A stretch of 64,000 nucleotides of DNA from Kibdelosporangium aridum (GTDB taxonomy: Bacteria; Actinomycetota; Actinomycetes; Mycobacteriales; Pseudonocardiaceae). A program made the translations under genes and the position numbers. The stretch spans positions 1,054,001 through 1,118,000 of the forward strand of contig NZ_FWXV01000001.1 of NCBI RefSeq assembly GCF_900176515.1. Direction: 5' to 3'. The notes beneath the pieces were generated by a model, which worked only from the letters and a program-made list of their open reading frames with translations, did no database searches and was not told where the DNA came from. Positions 1-8,450 of the stretch are shown piece after piece (within the stretch, counting starts at the first letter, position 1; each line of letters begins with the position of its first letter).

Positions 1-666
1 AGTAAATGGGGCTACGAGTACACAGCGGACTGGCGTCCCGACGCGACTGTGCACGAAGTGAAGGAACATTCGCTCGCCCGGTTCGAGCGCCAGTGGAGCG
101 AGACTCGAGCCCTGCTCGAAGTCGCGTTGTACCAAGTGCATTCGCTGACCGCCGACAGCCCGTTGTTCGCCGACAAGGACTTGCAGGCCCGGATGGCGGA
201 TATCGGCGTACCTGTCGGGTTCTCCACGAGCGGACCGGCGCAGGCTGACACGATCCGGCGCGCGTTCGACCTGGAGGTCAACGGGCAGCGGCTGTTCTCG
301 GCGGTGCAGTCCACTTGGAACCTCCTGGAGACCTCAGCGGGCCCGGCCTTGGCCGAGGCCCATTCCGAAGGCGCACGGGTGATGCTCAAAGAGGTCATGG
401 CCAACGGCCGGCTGGCGATGCAGCCACCTGGCCCGGTCGCGGAAATCGCCATCCGGCACGGCGCCGGCCCTGACGCGGTCGCGATGGCCGCCGCCTTGGC
501 CCAGCCGTGGGCCGATCTGGTGCTCAGCGGCGCGGCGAGCGTTCCGCAGTTGTACGCCAACCTGATGCCGGTCGAACTGGACGTCGTCGACCACGAGTTG
601 CTGCGAGACCTCGCCGAGCCGCCACAGGACTACTGGAAACACCGCTCGGCACTGAGTTGGAACTGA
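1..666 (+). CDS. Incomplete gene, C-terminal part of a protein of unknown function
   Basis: The reading frame is open from the first base, so the 5' end lies outside the window. About 221 residues are visible, ending at TGA 664-666. An internal GTG at 49 could act as a start, but the 16 open codons before it (beginning SKWGYEYTADWRPD) read like protein. The visible part is mostly helical, mildly acidic and soluble, with no signal peptide, membrane segment or catalytic motif I recognise. It is not the C-terminus of the Mpa/ARC proteasome ATPase that often precedes dop, because the typical terminal tyrosine-leucine ending is absent. Function unknown. Confidence 0.7.
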   Translation, partial: SKWGYEYTADWRPDATVHEVKEHSLARFERQWSETRALLEVALYQVHSLTADSPLFADKDLQARMADIGVPVGFSTSGPAQADTIRRAFDLEVNGQRLFSAVQSTWNLLETSAGPALAEAHSEGARVMLKEVMANGRLAMQPPGPVAEIAIRHGAGPDAVAMAAALAQPWADLVLSGAASVPQLYANLMPVELDVVDHELLRDLAEPPQDYWKHRSALSWN

Positions 667-900
667 CCACATCAGACTCGGGACGTGGCCAGCATTCCGC
701 CGTGCGGGGAAGCGCGCTCGACGAACGAGGGGGCCAAGTGGGCATCGCGCGGTGTCGTCGCCGGCTATATCACCCCGACACGACCGGCTTCCAGGTCGGC
801 GAGCTCAGCACGGGGTGTGCCGCCGACACCTCGTTGAACGGGCACCACTAAAGTCTGCCTCGGGGAAACAACCAAGATCGCAACAAGGGGACGACACACC

Positions 901-1572
901 TTGCGTCGTGTGCACGTGCTCGCCGGCGTCGGTGCGGCGCTGCTGTTGGCGAGCTGCTCGGACCGGCCGAACGACCTGCGGGACAACCGGTACTACCAGG
1001 ACCCTGAACCGCCCCCGTCCAGCGCTCCGCCCGCACCGGCCGCACAGCAAGAGACCCCGCGCCCGGCCGCCGCGCCGACAACCCAGCGCAAAGCCGCGCA
1101 GCTGGACCGTGTGGCCATGACGGCGCAGGACCTCGCTGAGGAAGGTGTCCAACCGTCCGGGAGCCCGTCACGGGCCGTCCAGGCGGCGCTGCCGGACTGC
1201 CAGGCGCCGCTGGGTAAGGCGACGTCGGCGTATCAGACCTCGTGGGAGTACCCGACCGGATCGATCGTCCGGCAGTACTTGGCGGAGTACGACGGAAATG
1301 CCGGTGAAATCGTTACCGCCGCCCGCGCGAAGCTCAACTGCGGCAAGTACCAGTCCGCTGGCGCCGAGGTCCGCGTCAGCACCCCTGTCGTCACGGACGG
1401 GCAGGTCAGCTGGTGTGCCACGAGCAGCAGGCAGTCCTCGTGCACCGTGCTCAAGGCCGACGGTTCCGTGCTGTCCGTCGTGGTCGTCACGGCCACCACG
1501 GAGGCCAAGGCCAAGCCCGCGGTGACACGAATCGCACCACTCGCTGCAACGGCTCTGGCACGCAACTCATAG
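901..1572 (+). CDS. Secreted lipoprotein with two cysteine pairs, upstream of dop
   Basis: A 223-residue protein starting at TTG 901, with an AAGGGG ribosome site about 10 bases upstream. Residues 1-19 form a lipoprotein signal ending in the lipobox LLASC, so Cys19 would be lipidated and the protein anchored outside the membrane. A proline/alanine-rich linker (about 30-65) leads to a compact domain with four cysteines (in LPDCQ, LNCGK, SWCAT and SSCTV), presumably two disulfides. This layout recalls the PknH-type extracellular sensor domain, but the match is only by eye. The stop codon TAG at 1570-1572 is also the first half of the proposed dop -10 box. Confidence 0.75.
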   Translation: MRRVHVLAGVGAALLLASCSDRPNDLRDNRYYQDPEPPPSSAPPAPAAQQETPRPAAAPTTQRKAAQLDRVAMTAQDLAEEGVQPSGSPSRAVQAALPDCQAPLGKATSAYQTSWEYPTGSIVRQYLAEYDGNAGEIVTAARAKLNCGKYQSAGAEVRVSTPVVTDGQVSWCATSSRQSSCTVLKADGSVLSVVVVTATTEAKAKPAVTRIAPLAATALARNS

Positions 1573-1575
1573 GCT
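1570..1575 (+). promoter_or_regulatory. Leaderless -10 box of dop
   Basis: TAGGCT lies six bases before the dop ATG, with no Shine-Dalgarno sequence between. This is the TANNNT-N6/7-start arrangement of actinobacterial leaderless transcripts. The same hexamer and spacing precede pafA. Confidence 0.6.
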
Positions 1576-1581
1576 TGTCGC

Positions 1582-3090
1582 ATGCGGCGGATCATGGGTA
1601 CTGAGGTCGAGTACGGCATTGCCGTACCTGGCGATGCGACAGCCAATCCCGTACTGACATCGACCCAGGTCGTGCTTGCCTACGCGGCAGCAGCCGATAT
1701 ACCGCGTGCCCGTCGGGCGCGTTGGGACTACGAGGTCGAGTCGCCGCTGCGGGACGCGCGCGGGTTCGACCTGGGCGCGCCGAGCATGGCCCCGTCCGAC
1801 CCGGACGTCGAGGACCTCGGCGCGGCCAACGTCATCCTCACCAACGGCGCCCGGCTGTACGTCGACCACGCGCACCCGGAGTACTCCGCGCCCGAGGTCA
1901 CCAACGCGCGTGACGCGGTGATCTGGGACAAGGCAGGGGAGCGGGTGATGGAGGAGGCTGCGCTCAAGGCCGCCACCGTGCCCGGTCAGCCCCGGCTGCA
2001 GCTGTACAAGAACAACGTCGACGGCAAGGGCGCGAGCTACGGCACGCACGAGAACTACCTGATGAACCGGAGCACGCCGTTCACCTCGGTGATCTCCGGG
2101 CTCACCCCGTTCTTCGTGTCCCGCCAGGTGATCTGCGGCTCCGGGCGGGTCGGCATCGGTGTGGCCGGCGAGGAGGCCGGGTTCCAGCTGTCCCAGCGGT
2201 CGGACTACATCGAGGTCGAGGTCGGCCTGGAGACCACGCTCAAGCGCGGCATCATCAACACCCGCGACGAGCCGCACGCCGACGCCGACAAGTACCGGCG
2301 GCTGCACGTGATCATCGGCGACGCGAACCTCGCCGAGTACTCCACCTACCTCAAGCTCGGCACGGCGGCACTGGTCATCGACATGATCGAGTCCGGGCTC
2401 CGGTTCGACCACCTCAAACTGGCCGATCCGGTCCGCGCGGTGCACAACCTCAGCCACGACCCGACGCTCAAGACCGTCGTCGAGCTGTCCAACGGCCGCA
2501 AGTTCACCGGGTTGGACATCCAGTCCGCGTACATGGAGATGGCCGCCGAGCACATCGAGAAGACCGACCAGGACTCGGTGTCCCGGCACGTGCTGCAGAC
2601 CTGGGCGGAGATCATCGACGCGCTGCGCCGTGACCCGATGGAATGCGCCGACCGGCTCGACTGGCCTGCCAAGCTGCGCCTGCTCGAGGGCTTCCGGGCC
2701 CGGGACAACCTGCAGTGGTCCTCGCCGCGGCTGTCCCTGATCGACCTGCAGTACTCCGACGTGCGGCTGGACAAGGGCCTCTACAACCGCCTGGTGGCCC
2801 GTGGCTCGATGAAACGGCTGGTCACCGAGGACGAGGTGCAGGCGGCGATCACCGAGCCGCCCAGCGACACCCGGGCCTACTTCCGCGGCCGCTGCCTGGA
2901 GAAGTACCCGACTTCGATCGCTGCCGCATCGTGGGATTCGGTGATCTTCGATCTGGGCCGTGAGTCGCTGGTGCGCATCCCGACCCTCGAACCGCTGCGC
3001 GGGACAAAAGCGCACGTCGGAGCCCTGTTGGAGGCCGCTGACACGGCCGAGGAACTGGTCGACGCGCTCACCGGCGCGCCCCGCGGTTAG
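1582..3090 (+). CDS. dop: Pup deamidase/depupylase Dop
   Basis: A 502-residue protein of the Dop/PafA carboxylate-amine ligase family (glutamine synthetase fold). Dop removes Pup from tagged proteins and, where Pup ends in glutamine, deamidates it. The N-terminus GTEVEYGI carries the ATP/metal-binding glutamates. Residues about 36-78, rich in alanine and arginine and ending near [11 protein letters not shown], are the Dop loop absent from Paf[20 protein letters not shown] and [17 protein letters not shown] are family signatures shared with PafA in this window. The ATG at 1582 is supported by the TAGGCT-N6 box. pup and prcBA follow on the same strand. Because Pup here ends in glutamate, the depupylase role should be the relevant one. 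Confidence 0.95.
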   Translation: MRRIMGTEVEYGIAVPGDATANPVLTSTQVVLAYAAAADIPRARRARWDYEVESPLRDARGFDLGAPSMAPSDPDVEDLGAANVILTNGARLYVDHAHPEYSAPEVTNARDAVIWDKAGERVMEEAALKAATVPGQPRLQLYKNNVDGKGASYGTHENYLMNRSTPFTSVISGLTPFFVSRQVICGSGRVGIGVAGEEAGFQLSQRSDYIEVEVGLETTLKRGIINTRDEPHADADKYRRLHVIIGDANLAEYSTYLKLGTAALVIDMIESGLRFDHLKLADPVRAVHNLSHDPTLKTVVELSNGRKFTGLDIQSAYMEMAAEHIEKTDQDSVSRHVLQTWAEIIDALRRDPMECADRLDWPAKLRLLEGFRARDNLQWSSPRLSLIDLQYSDVRLDKGLYNRLVARGSMKRLVTEDEVQAAITEPPSDTRAYFRGRCLEKYPTSIAAASWDSVIFDLGRESLVRIPTLEPLRGTKAHVGALLEAADTAEELVDALTGAPRG

Positions 3091-3183
3091 TTCACTGGCG
3101 GAGAAACACCCGTGAACCTGTGGGACACATGTCGGTCCCCCTGGGTAATGTTCATGTAGGCCAGTCGAAAACCGGGAGGCCAG

Positions 3184-3378
3184 ATGTCCCAGGAAAAGGT
3201 CCAGCGCCAGGGCGGCGGCGACAACGACGACGATGCCGTCGACGGTGCGCCTGCCGGTCAGGAGCGCAGGGAAAAGCTCGGCGAGGACGTGGACACCATC
3301 CTCGACGAGATCGACGACGTACTTGAGGAGAACGCGGAAGACTTCGTCCGCGCCTACGTGCAAAAGGGCGGCGAGTAA
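3184..3378 (+). CDS. pup: Prokaryotic ubiquitin-like protein Pup
   Basis: A 64-residue, very acidic and hydrophilic protein, the normal size for Pup. The N-terminal half is disordered (glycine, asparagine and aspartate rich). The C-terminal half is the helical ATPase-binding segment, with the conserved stretch EDVDTILDEIDDVLEENAE followed by FVRAYVQKGGE. It ends in Gly-Gly-Glu rather than Gly-Gly-Gln, so PafA could use it directly without prior deamidation. A GGGAGG ribosome site lies just before the ATG. The 93 bases after dop have room for a separate promoter. Confidence 0.97.
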   Translation: MSQEKVQRQGGGDNDDDAVDGAPAGQERREKLGEDVDTILDEIDDVLEENAEDFVRAYVQKGGE

Positions 3379-3453
3379 CCTTCTCGCGCCTGATCAGCGC
3401 GGGTGATCGGCACCGCCGGTAAGCAGGAACCAGCAGAGCGACGAAAGCAGGGC

Positions 3454-4308
3454 ATGGACCACACCTTCACCCGCCAGGGGGCGGGCACCGGGCTACCGGC
3501 TGCCTATCTCTCGGCCGCGTCATTGTCATTCAGCGACTTCCTGCGCTCGCAGGCGCCCGATCTACTTCCGGGCGCCCGCGCGGCGGAACTGAACAACCAG
3601 AGTGCTCTCGCGGAGGTCCCGCACGGCACGACCATCGTCGCGGTGACCTATTCCGGCGGCGTGCTGCTCGCGGGTGACCGGCGTGCGACGTCGGGCAACC
3701 TGATCGCTCAGCGCGACATGGAGAAGGTGTTCGTCACCGACGACTACTCGGCGGTGGGGATCGCGGGCACCGCGGGTCTCGCGGTCGAGATGGTCCGCCT
3801 GTACACGGTGGAACTCGCGTACTACGAGAAGATCGAGGGCGTGCCGCTGTCGTTGGACGGTAAGGCGAACAAGCTCGCCTCGACGGTGCGCGAGAACCTC
3901 GGGATGGCGATGAACGGCCTGGCAGTGGTGCCGTTGTTCGTCGGCTACGACATCGACGCGGACCAGCCGCACGGCCGGATCGTGTCCTACGACGTGGTCG
4001 GCGGCCGCTACGAGGAGCGGGCAGGCTTCCACGCGGTCGGTTCCGGCTCGTTGTTCGCCAAGTCCGCGCTCAAGAAGCTCTACGATCCGCAAGGCGACCA
4101 GGCCGCCGCGATCCGGTGGGCGGTCGAGGCGCTGTACGACGCCGCCGAGGACGACAGTGCGACCGGCGGGCCGGACCTGTCGCGGCGGATCTTCCCGTCC
4201 ATCATCACCATCACCGGACCGGAAGGCGCGGTGCGCCTGACCGACGAGGAAACGGGTGCGGTGGCCGAGGCGGTCGTCGCCGACCGCAGTCAACGGCCGC
4301 GTGGCTAA
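3454..4308 (+). CDS. prcB: 20S proteasome beta subunit precursor PrcB
   Basis: The catalytic subunit of the bacterial proteasome core. The chosen ATG at 3454 gives 284 residues; a GTG 17 codons upstream (3403) also reads in frame but adds an untypical stretch. Residues 1-58 are the propeptide. Self-cleavage in HG|TTIVAV would expose Thr59 as the N-terminal nucleophile. The core GDRRATSGN and the partner catalytic aspartate/lysine positions look normal. prcA begins 36 bases after the stop, with its own ribosome site. Confidence 0.95.
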   Translation: MDHTFTRQGAGTGLPAAYLSAASLSFSDFLRSQAPDLLPGARAAELNNQSALAEVPHGTTIVAVTYSGGVLLAGDRRATSGNLIAQRDMEKVFVTDDYSAVGIAGTAGLAVEMVRLYTVELAYYEKIEGVPLSLDGKANKLASTVRENLGMAMNGLAVVPLFVGYDIDADQPHGRIVSYDVVGGRYEERAGFHAVGSGSLFAKSALKKLYDPQGDQAAAIRWAVEALYDAAEDDSATGGPDLSRRIFPSIITITGPEGAVRLTDEETGAVAEAVVADRSQRPRG

Positions 4309-4344
4309 CGAGTCCAGTCCGCACAAGATCCAGGAGCCACTGCT

Positions 4345-5103
4345 GTGAGTATGCCGCTGTTCGCCTCGCCCGAGCAGTTGATGCGGGAGAAGTCCGAGAT
4401 CGCCCGTAAGGGCATCGCGCGGGGCCGCAGTGTCGTCGTGCTGAAGTACGCCGGTGGCGTGCTGTTCGTCGCGGAGATCCCGGCCAAGAGCACCCTGCGC
4501 AAGGTCTCTGAGCTCTACGACCGCATCGGGTTCGCCGCGGCCGGTCGCTACAGCGAGTTCGAAGGCCTGCGCCGCGGCGGCATCAGGCACGCCGAGCTGT
4601 GGGGCTTCGCGTACGACCGCCGGGACGTTTCGGCGCGCCAGCTCGCCAACGTCTACGCGCAGTCGCTCGGTGCGATCTTCACCGAGCAGCTCAAGCCGTA
4701 CGAGGTGGAGCTCTGCGTCGCCGAGGTCGGTGTCACGGCCGAGCAGGACCAGATGTTCCGGCTGACCTACGACGGCTCGATCGTCGACGAGTCGCGGTTC
4801 ATGGTGATGGGCGGCAACGTCGACCCGATCGTGACCGCGCTGAAGGACACCTACAGCGAGGGCATGGAGTTGCCCGCTGCCGTTGACGTCGCTGTCCGCG
4901 CGCTGAGCAAGTCGAGCAGCAACAGCAACAACGGCGGCGACGGCGGACTGCTCGCCTCGGAGAACCTCGAGGTGGCAGTGCTCGACCGGGCAAGGCCACG
5001 GCGTGCGTTCCGCCGGATCTCCGGCGAGGCGCTGACCGCGCTGCTGCCCACGAGCGAGCCGCCCAAGGCCGCCGAGGAAGAGCCGCCGGCCACCGACAAG
5101 TAG
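4345..5103 (+). CDS. prcA: 20S proteasome alpha subunit PrcA
   Basis: A 252-residue alpha-ring subunit that forms the gate of the 20S core and docks the activator. The N-terminus [23 protein letters not shown] matches the family gating segment. GTG 4345 is preferred to the ATG two codons later because CAGGAG (4331-4336) sits 8 bases before it. Alpha subunits lack the catalytic threonine, as here. A serine/asparagine/glycine-rich insert at about 190-205 and a proline/glutamate-rich C-terminal tail are lineage-variable. A terminator-like hairpin follows. Confidence 0.95.
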   Translation: MSMPLFASPEQLMREKSEIARKGIARGRSVVVLKYAGGVLFVAEIPAKSTLRKVSELYDRIGFAAAGRYSEFEGLRRGGIRHAELWGFAYDRRDVSARQLANVYAQSLGAIFTEQLKPYEVELCVAEVGVTAEQDQMFRLTYDGSIVDESRFMVMGGNVDPIVTALKDTYSEGMELPAAVDVAVRALSKSSSNSNNGGDGGLLASENLEVAVLDRARPRRAFRRISGEALTALLPTSEPPKAAEEEPPATDK

Positions 5104-5121
5104 GACACCAGAGTCATACAT

Positions 5122-5158
5122 CCGGACCCGGGAGCCGACTCCGCGCTCTCGGGTCCGG
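5122..5158 (+). terminator. Hairpin terminator after prcA
   Basis: Arms 5122-5134 and 5146-5158 pair over 13 positions with one mismatch around an 11-base loop, followed by a short T-containing stretch. It separates prcA from the caspase-like/EccC gene, suggesting the two are not one transcript. Confidence 0.65.
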
Positions 5159-5183
5159 GCTTTGTCATGGGGAGGAAACCGGC

Positions 5184-8100
5184 GTGACAGGCCGCCGAAT
5201 CGCGCTGCTGGTCGCGACGACCGAGCACATCGATCCCAACTTGCGTGGCCACAGCGTGCCGCCGGGGGACGGCAGGCGTCTGCGGGAACTGCTGCTCGAC
5301 CCGGACGTGGGCGGGTACGACGAGGTGGTCCTGCTCGCGAACGAGTCCAAGTCCGGGATCGAACGCGAACTGGAGCGCCTGCTGCGGGATCGCGCGCCCG
5401 AGGACACGGTGTTGCTGCACCTGACCGGATGCGCGGTGTGGAACGCGTACGGCCAGTTGTTCTTCGCCACGGCGGGCACTGACGCGATGCAGCCGTGGTC
5501 GACGGCTCTGTCGGCCATGGTGCTGGGGTACATGCTCGCCGAGTGCCAGGCGAAGTCGAAGGTCGTCCTGCTGGACTGCGCCATAGGGGCGCAGCCGTTC
5601 CTGAACGACTACCTCGGCACGAGCGCGTTCTTGATCTCGGCGACGAACCGGCTCACCGCGACGGTCGTCCGCGCGCTGGACACCGGCGCGGCGGACAAGG
5701 ACGGCGACGGCCAGATCTCCGCTTCGGAGCTGCACGACTTCGTCACTGCCGAACTGCACGACGAGGGAACGCAGGGGTGCGCCAGCCAGGTCGAGCCGAA
5801 CATCGTGATCGCCAAGGCACGCACGCAGACCACCGAGCCCGCCGAGCCCGCCGCGCCGCCGCAGCCGGTCGAGCCCGGCGGCCAACCAGATCTGCTTGAC
5901 CTGCTGGGGATTTCGTCTCCGGTGACGTTCGACGTCCAGCACGCGTGGCGGCGGCGACCGGAGAACGAGCGGTACCGCGTGCCGATCGGTGTCGACGAGA
6001 GCGGCCAGCCGGTCGTGGTGGACATCAAGAACGCCGGGATGGACGGCATGGGCCCGCACGGCCTGTGCTTCGGCTCGCTTTTCGATTCCGGCACAACGGA
6101 TTTCGTCCGCACCTTCGTCCTTGGGCTCGCGGCGGCCCATTCGTCGCAGATCCTCAACTTCGTCATCGTGGACCTCGACAGCGGGGCCGCGTTCCAAGAG
6201 CTGGCCAACCTGCCGCATGTCTCGGCGCTGCTCACCGACCTCGGCGACAACCTGCTGCTGGTCGACCGGTTGATGGACGCGCTGGCCGGTGAGATGAACA
6301 GGCGCCAGGAACTGCTGCGTGCGTCCGGCAACTTCAAGAACTTCTGGGAGTACGAACAAGCCAGGGACAGCGGCGCCGACCTCGACCCGATGCCCGCACT
6401 GGTCATCGTCGTCAACGAGTTCGCGAGCCTGATGACCGCCAAACCTGCGCTGGAGCGGGTTTTCGTCGCGCTGGGCAGGCTGGGAAAGTCGCTGGGACTG
6501 CACATGCTGCTGGTGGCCAAAGCGATGGATCAGGGCAGTCTGCGGGCGCTCGACCCGTTCCTGTCGTACCGGATCGGGCTTCGGATGTCCTCGGCCGAGG
6601 AATCCCGTGTGGTGTTCGGCATTCCGGACGCCCACGAACTCCCGGCCGACGCTGGTGCCGCATACCTGAAGAAGGACGTCGGGACGTTGGTCCGGTTCAC
6701 CACGGCGACTGTCACCGGGAACGTGGACGATTCGCCGGACGCGTGGCCCAGGTTCGATCTCGTCGTGCACCGGATGCTCGGTCAAGGACCACCGGCTCAC
6801 GAGATCTGGCTGCCGCCGCTGGATGGGCCGTGTTCGCTGGACGTGCTGATGCCGCCGTTGCACGTGACAGATCGGGGTCTGTGCCCACAGAACACCCCGT
6901 GGCTCGGGCAGCTGCAGACGCCCGTCGGGGTTGTCGACAAGCCGTTCGAGCAGCGGCGTGACCTGCTGTGGGCGGATTTCTCCGGCGCTGCGGGGCATGG
7001 CGCGGTCGTCGGCGCCGCGGGATCGGGCAAGTCGATGCTCCTGCGCACGCTGCTGGTGTCGATGGCTTTGACCCAAACCCCGCTGGAGGCCCAGTTCCAC
7101 TGCCTCGATCTCGGTGGCGGGACGCTCGCTTCGGTGGCCGAGTTGCCGCATGTCGGTTCGGTCGCGTCGGCAGCCGACCGGGACTTGGTGCCACGGATCG
7201 TCACCGAACTCGCCTCGCTGGTCGCCGACCGGGAGCGGCGGTTCCGCGAGCAGGGCGTCGATTCGATGGCCGAATTCCGGGACCGCAAGCGGCAAGGGCG
7301 AATCACCGACGACCCGTTCGGTGACGTGTTCCTGGTCGTGGACGGCTGGCAGGTGTTCCGGCGGGAGTTCCCGGCACTGGAAGGCCCTGTCGTCAACCTT
7401 GTCGCACAAGGGTTGGCGTATGGCGTGCACGTGATCGTGTCCGCCGAGCGGTGGGCCGACATCCCGCCCGCGACAAAGGACCTGCTGGGCACGAGGTTCG
7501 AGCTGCGCGTCGACGACCCAGCTGAGTCCGAAGTGGACAACCGGATCGCGGTGAACGTTCCCATCGGGCGCCCCGGGTTCGGGCTGAGCCAGCAGAAGCT
7601 GCACTTCGTCGGCGGCCTGCCGCGGATCGACGGCTCGGCATCCGCCGACGACGTGGACGCCGGTGTCCAGGACGCACTCGGCAAAATCCGCCAGCACTGG
7701 CGCGGGCCGGTGCCGCCGTTGGCGCGCCCGGAGCCGTACACGGCCAAGAGCCGCACGATCCAGATCGGCGTGAACGACGGCCAAGCCCCTGTGTCCGTCG
7801 ACTTCGACGCCGAGCCCCACTTCCTGGTGTTCGGCGCGGGTGAGTCAGGCAAGACGAACGTGCTGCGCACCATCGTGCGCGGCATCATGCAGCAGTACAC
7901 GCCGGAAGACGCGGTGATCATGCTCGTCGATTACCGGCGCTCCATGCTCGGGTACATCGACACGCAGCACCTCCTGGCGTACGCCTTCTCGCCGTCCCAG
8001 CTCGCGGACATGGCAGCGGATGTCATCGCGTCGCTGCGTAAACGCCTGCCAGGCCCGGATGTCACACAAGAACAGGCGAAGGACCGGTCCTGGTGGAAGG

Positions 8101-8444
8101 GACCCGAGCTGTTCCTGATCGTGGACGACTACGAACTGCTGACAGCGCAGGAGAACAACCCGCTCGCACCGCTGCGGGAGTTCGTGCCCCTCGCCAAGGA
8201 CGTCGGGCTGCACGTCATCGTCGCGAGCCGTCCCATGGCCCCGGCGCGGGCGTCGTTCGATCCGGTCATCGGCATCCTCAAGGAGTTCGCCAGCCCGGGC
8301 GTCGTGCTCAGCGTGCCGGAGGACCAAGGCCCGCAGATGGGCAACTACCGCCCCACGCTCCTGCCACCCGGCCGCGGCACGATGATCACCCGAGGCGGAC
8401 AGCAGGGCCTCCAGCTGACGTGGACTCCGGACATTCAGCGGTAG
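5184..8444 (+). CDS. Fusion of a degenerate caspase-like domain with an EccC/FtsK-type triple ATPase
   Basis: A 1,086-residue soluble protein; GTG 5184 follows GGGGAGGAAA. Residues 1-210 resemble bacterial caspase-like (C14) domains: an opening ALLVATTEHID strand, TGCAVWNAYGQLFFAT where the family has SGHG...G.L..A, and VVLLDCAIG where it has a catalytic Cys before a small-residue turn. Both catalytic positions appear replaced (His by Cys83, Cys by Ala133). Residues 171-182 are a textbook EF-hand loop (DKDGDGQISASE). After a proline-rich linker, residues 245-1086 follow the three-ATPase layout of type VII secretion EccC. D1 is degenerate (GSLFDSGTT 297-305; VIVVN 407-411). D2 (GAAGSGKS 610-617; FLVVD) and D3 (GAGESGKT 884-891; FLIVDD) are intact. 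EccC's N-terminal membrane helices are missing and no other esx/ecc gene is nearby, so secretion is doubtful. Confidence 0.85.
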   Translation: MTGRRIALLVATTEHIDPNLRGHSVPPGDGRRLRELLLDPDVGGYDEVVLLANESKSGIERELERLLRDRAPEDTVLLHLTGCAVWNAYGQLFFATAGTDAMQPWSTALSAMVLGYMLAECQAKSKVVLLDCAIGAQPFLNDYLGTSAFLISATNRLTATVVRALDTGAADKDGDGQISASELHDFVTAELHDEGTQGCASQVEPNIVIAKARTQTTEPAEPAAPPQPVEPGGQPDLLDLLGISSPVTFDVQHAWRRRPENERYRVPIGVDESGQPVVVDIKNAGMDGMGPHGLCFGSLFDSGTTDFVRTFVLGLAAAHSSQILNFVIVDLDSGAAFQELANLPHVSALLTDLGDNLLLVDRLMDALAGEMNRRQELLRASGNFKNFWEYEQARDSGADLDPMPALVIVVNEFASLMTAKPALERVFVALGRLGKSLGLHMLLVAKAMDQGSLRALDPFLSYRIGLRMSSAEESRVVFGIPDAHELPADAGAAYLKKDVGTLVRFTTATVTGNVDDSPDAWPRFDLVVHRMLGQGPPAHEIWLPPLDGPCSLDVLMPPLHVTDRGLCPQNTPWLGQLQTPVGVVDKPFEQRRDLLWADFSGAAGHGAVVGAAGSGKSMLLRTLLVSMALTQTPLEAQFHCLDLGGGTLASVAELPHVGSVASAADRDLVPRIVTELASLVADRERRFREQGVDSMAEFRDRKRQGRITDDPFGDVFLVVDGWQVFRREFPALEGPVVNLVAQGLAYGVHVIVSAERWADIPPATKDLLGTRFELRVDDPAESEVDNRIAVNVPIGRPGFGLSQQKLHFVGGLPRIDGSASADDVDAGVQDALGKIRQHWRGPVPPLARPEPYTAKSRTIQIGVNDGQAPVSVDFDAEPHFLVFGAGESGKTNVLRTIVRGIMQQYTPEDAVIMLVDYRRSMLGYIDTQHLLAYAFSPSQLADMAADVIASLRKRLPGPDVTQEQAKDRSWWKGPELFLIVDDYELLTAQENNPLAPLREFVPLAKDVGLHVIVASRPMAPARASFDPVIGILKEFASPGVVLSVPEDQGPQMGNYRPTLLPPGRGTMITRGGQQGLQLTWTPDIQR

Positions 8445-8450
8445 ACGGAT

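Noticed and set aside
738..851. Short 37-codon ORF (GTG 738) with a GAGGGGG site in the gap before the lipoprotein gene
   Set aside because: It is too short, shows no recognisable motif, and its codon pattern is not convincing.
1567..3363. 598-codon open frame on the minus strand opposite dop
   Set aside because: Long antisense frames are a by-product of high third-position GC; dop has clear family signatures on the plus strand. The same applies to the 989-codon frame at 4851-7820 and the 599-codon frame at 16702-18501.
5184..8444. Calling this gene eccC of a type VII secretion system
   Set aside because: No membrane helices, a degenerate D1 and no esx/ecc neighbours; only the ATPase architecture is shared.
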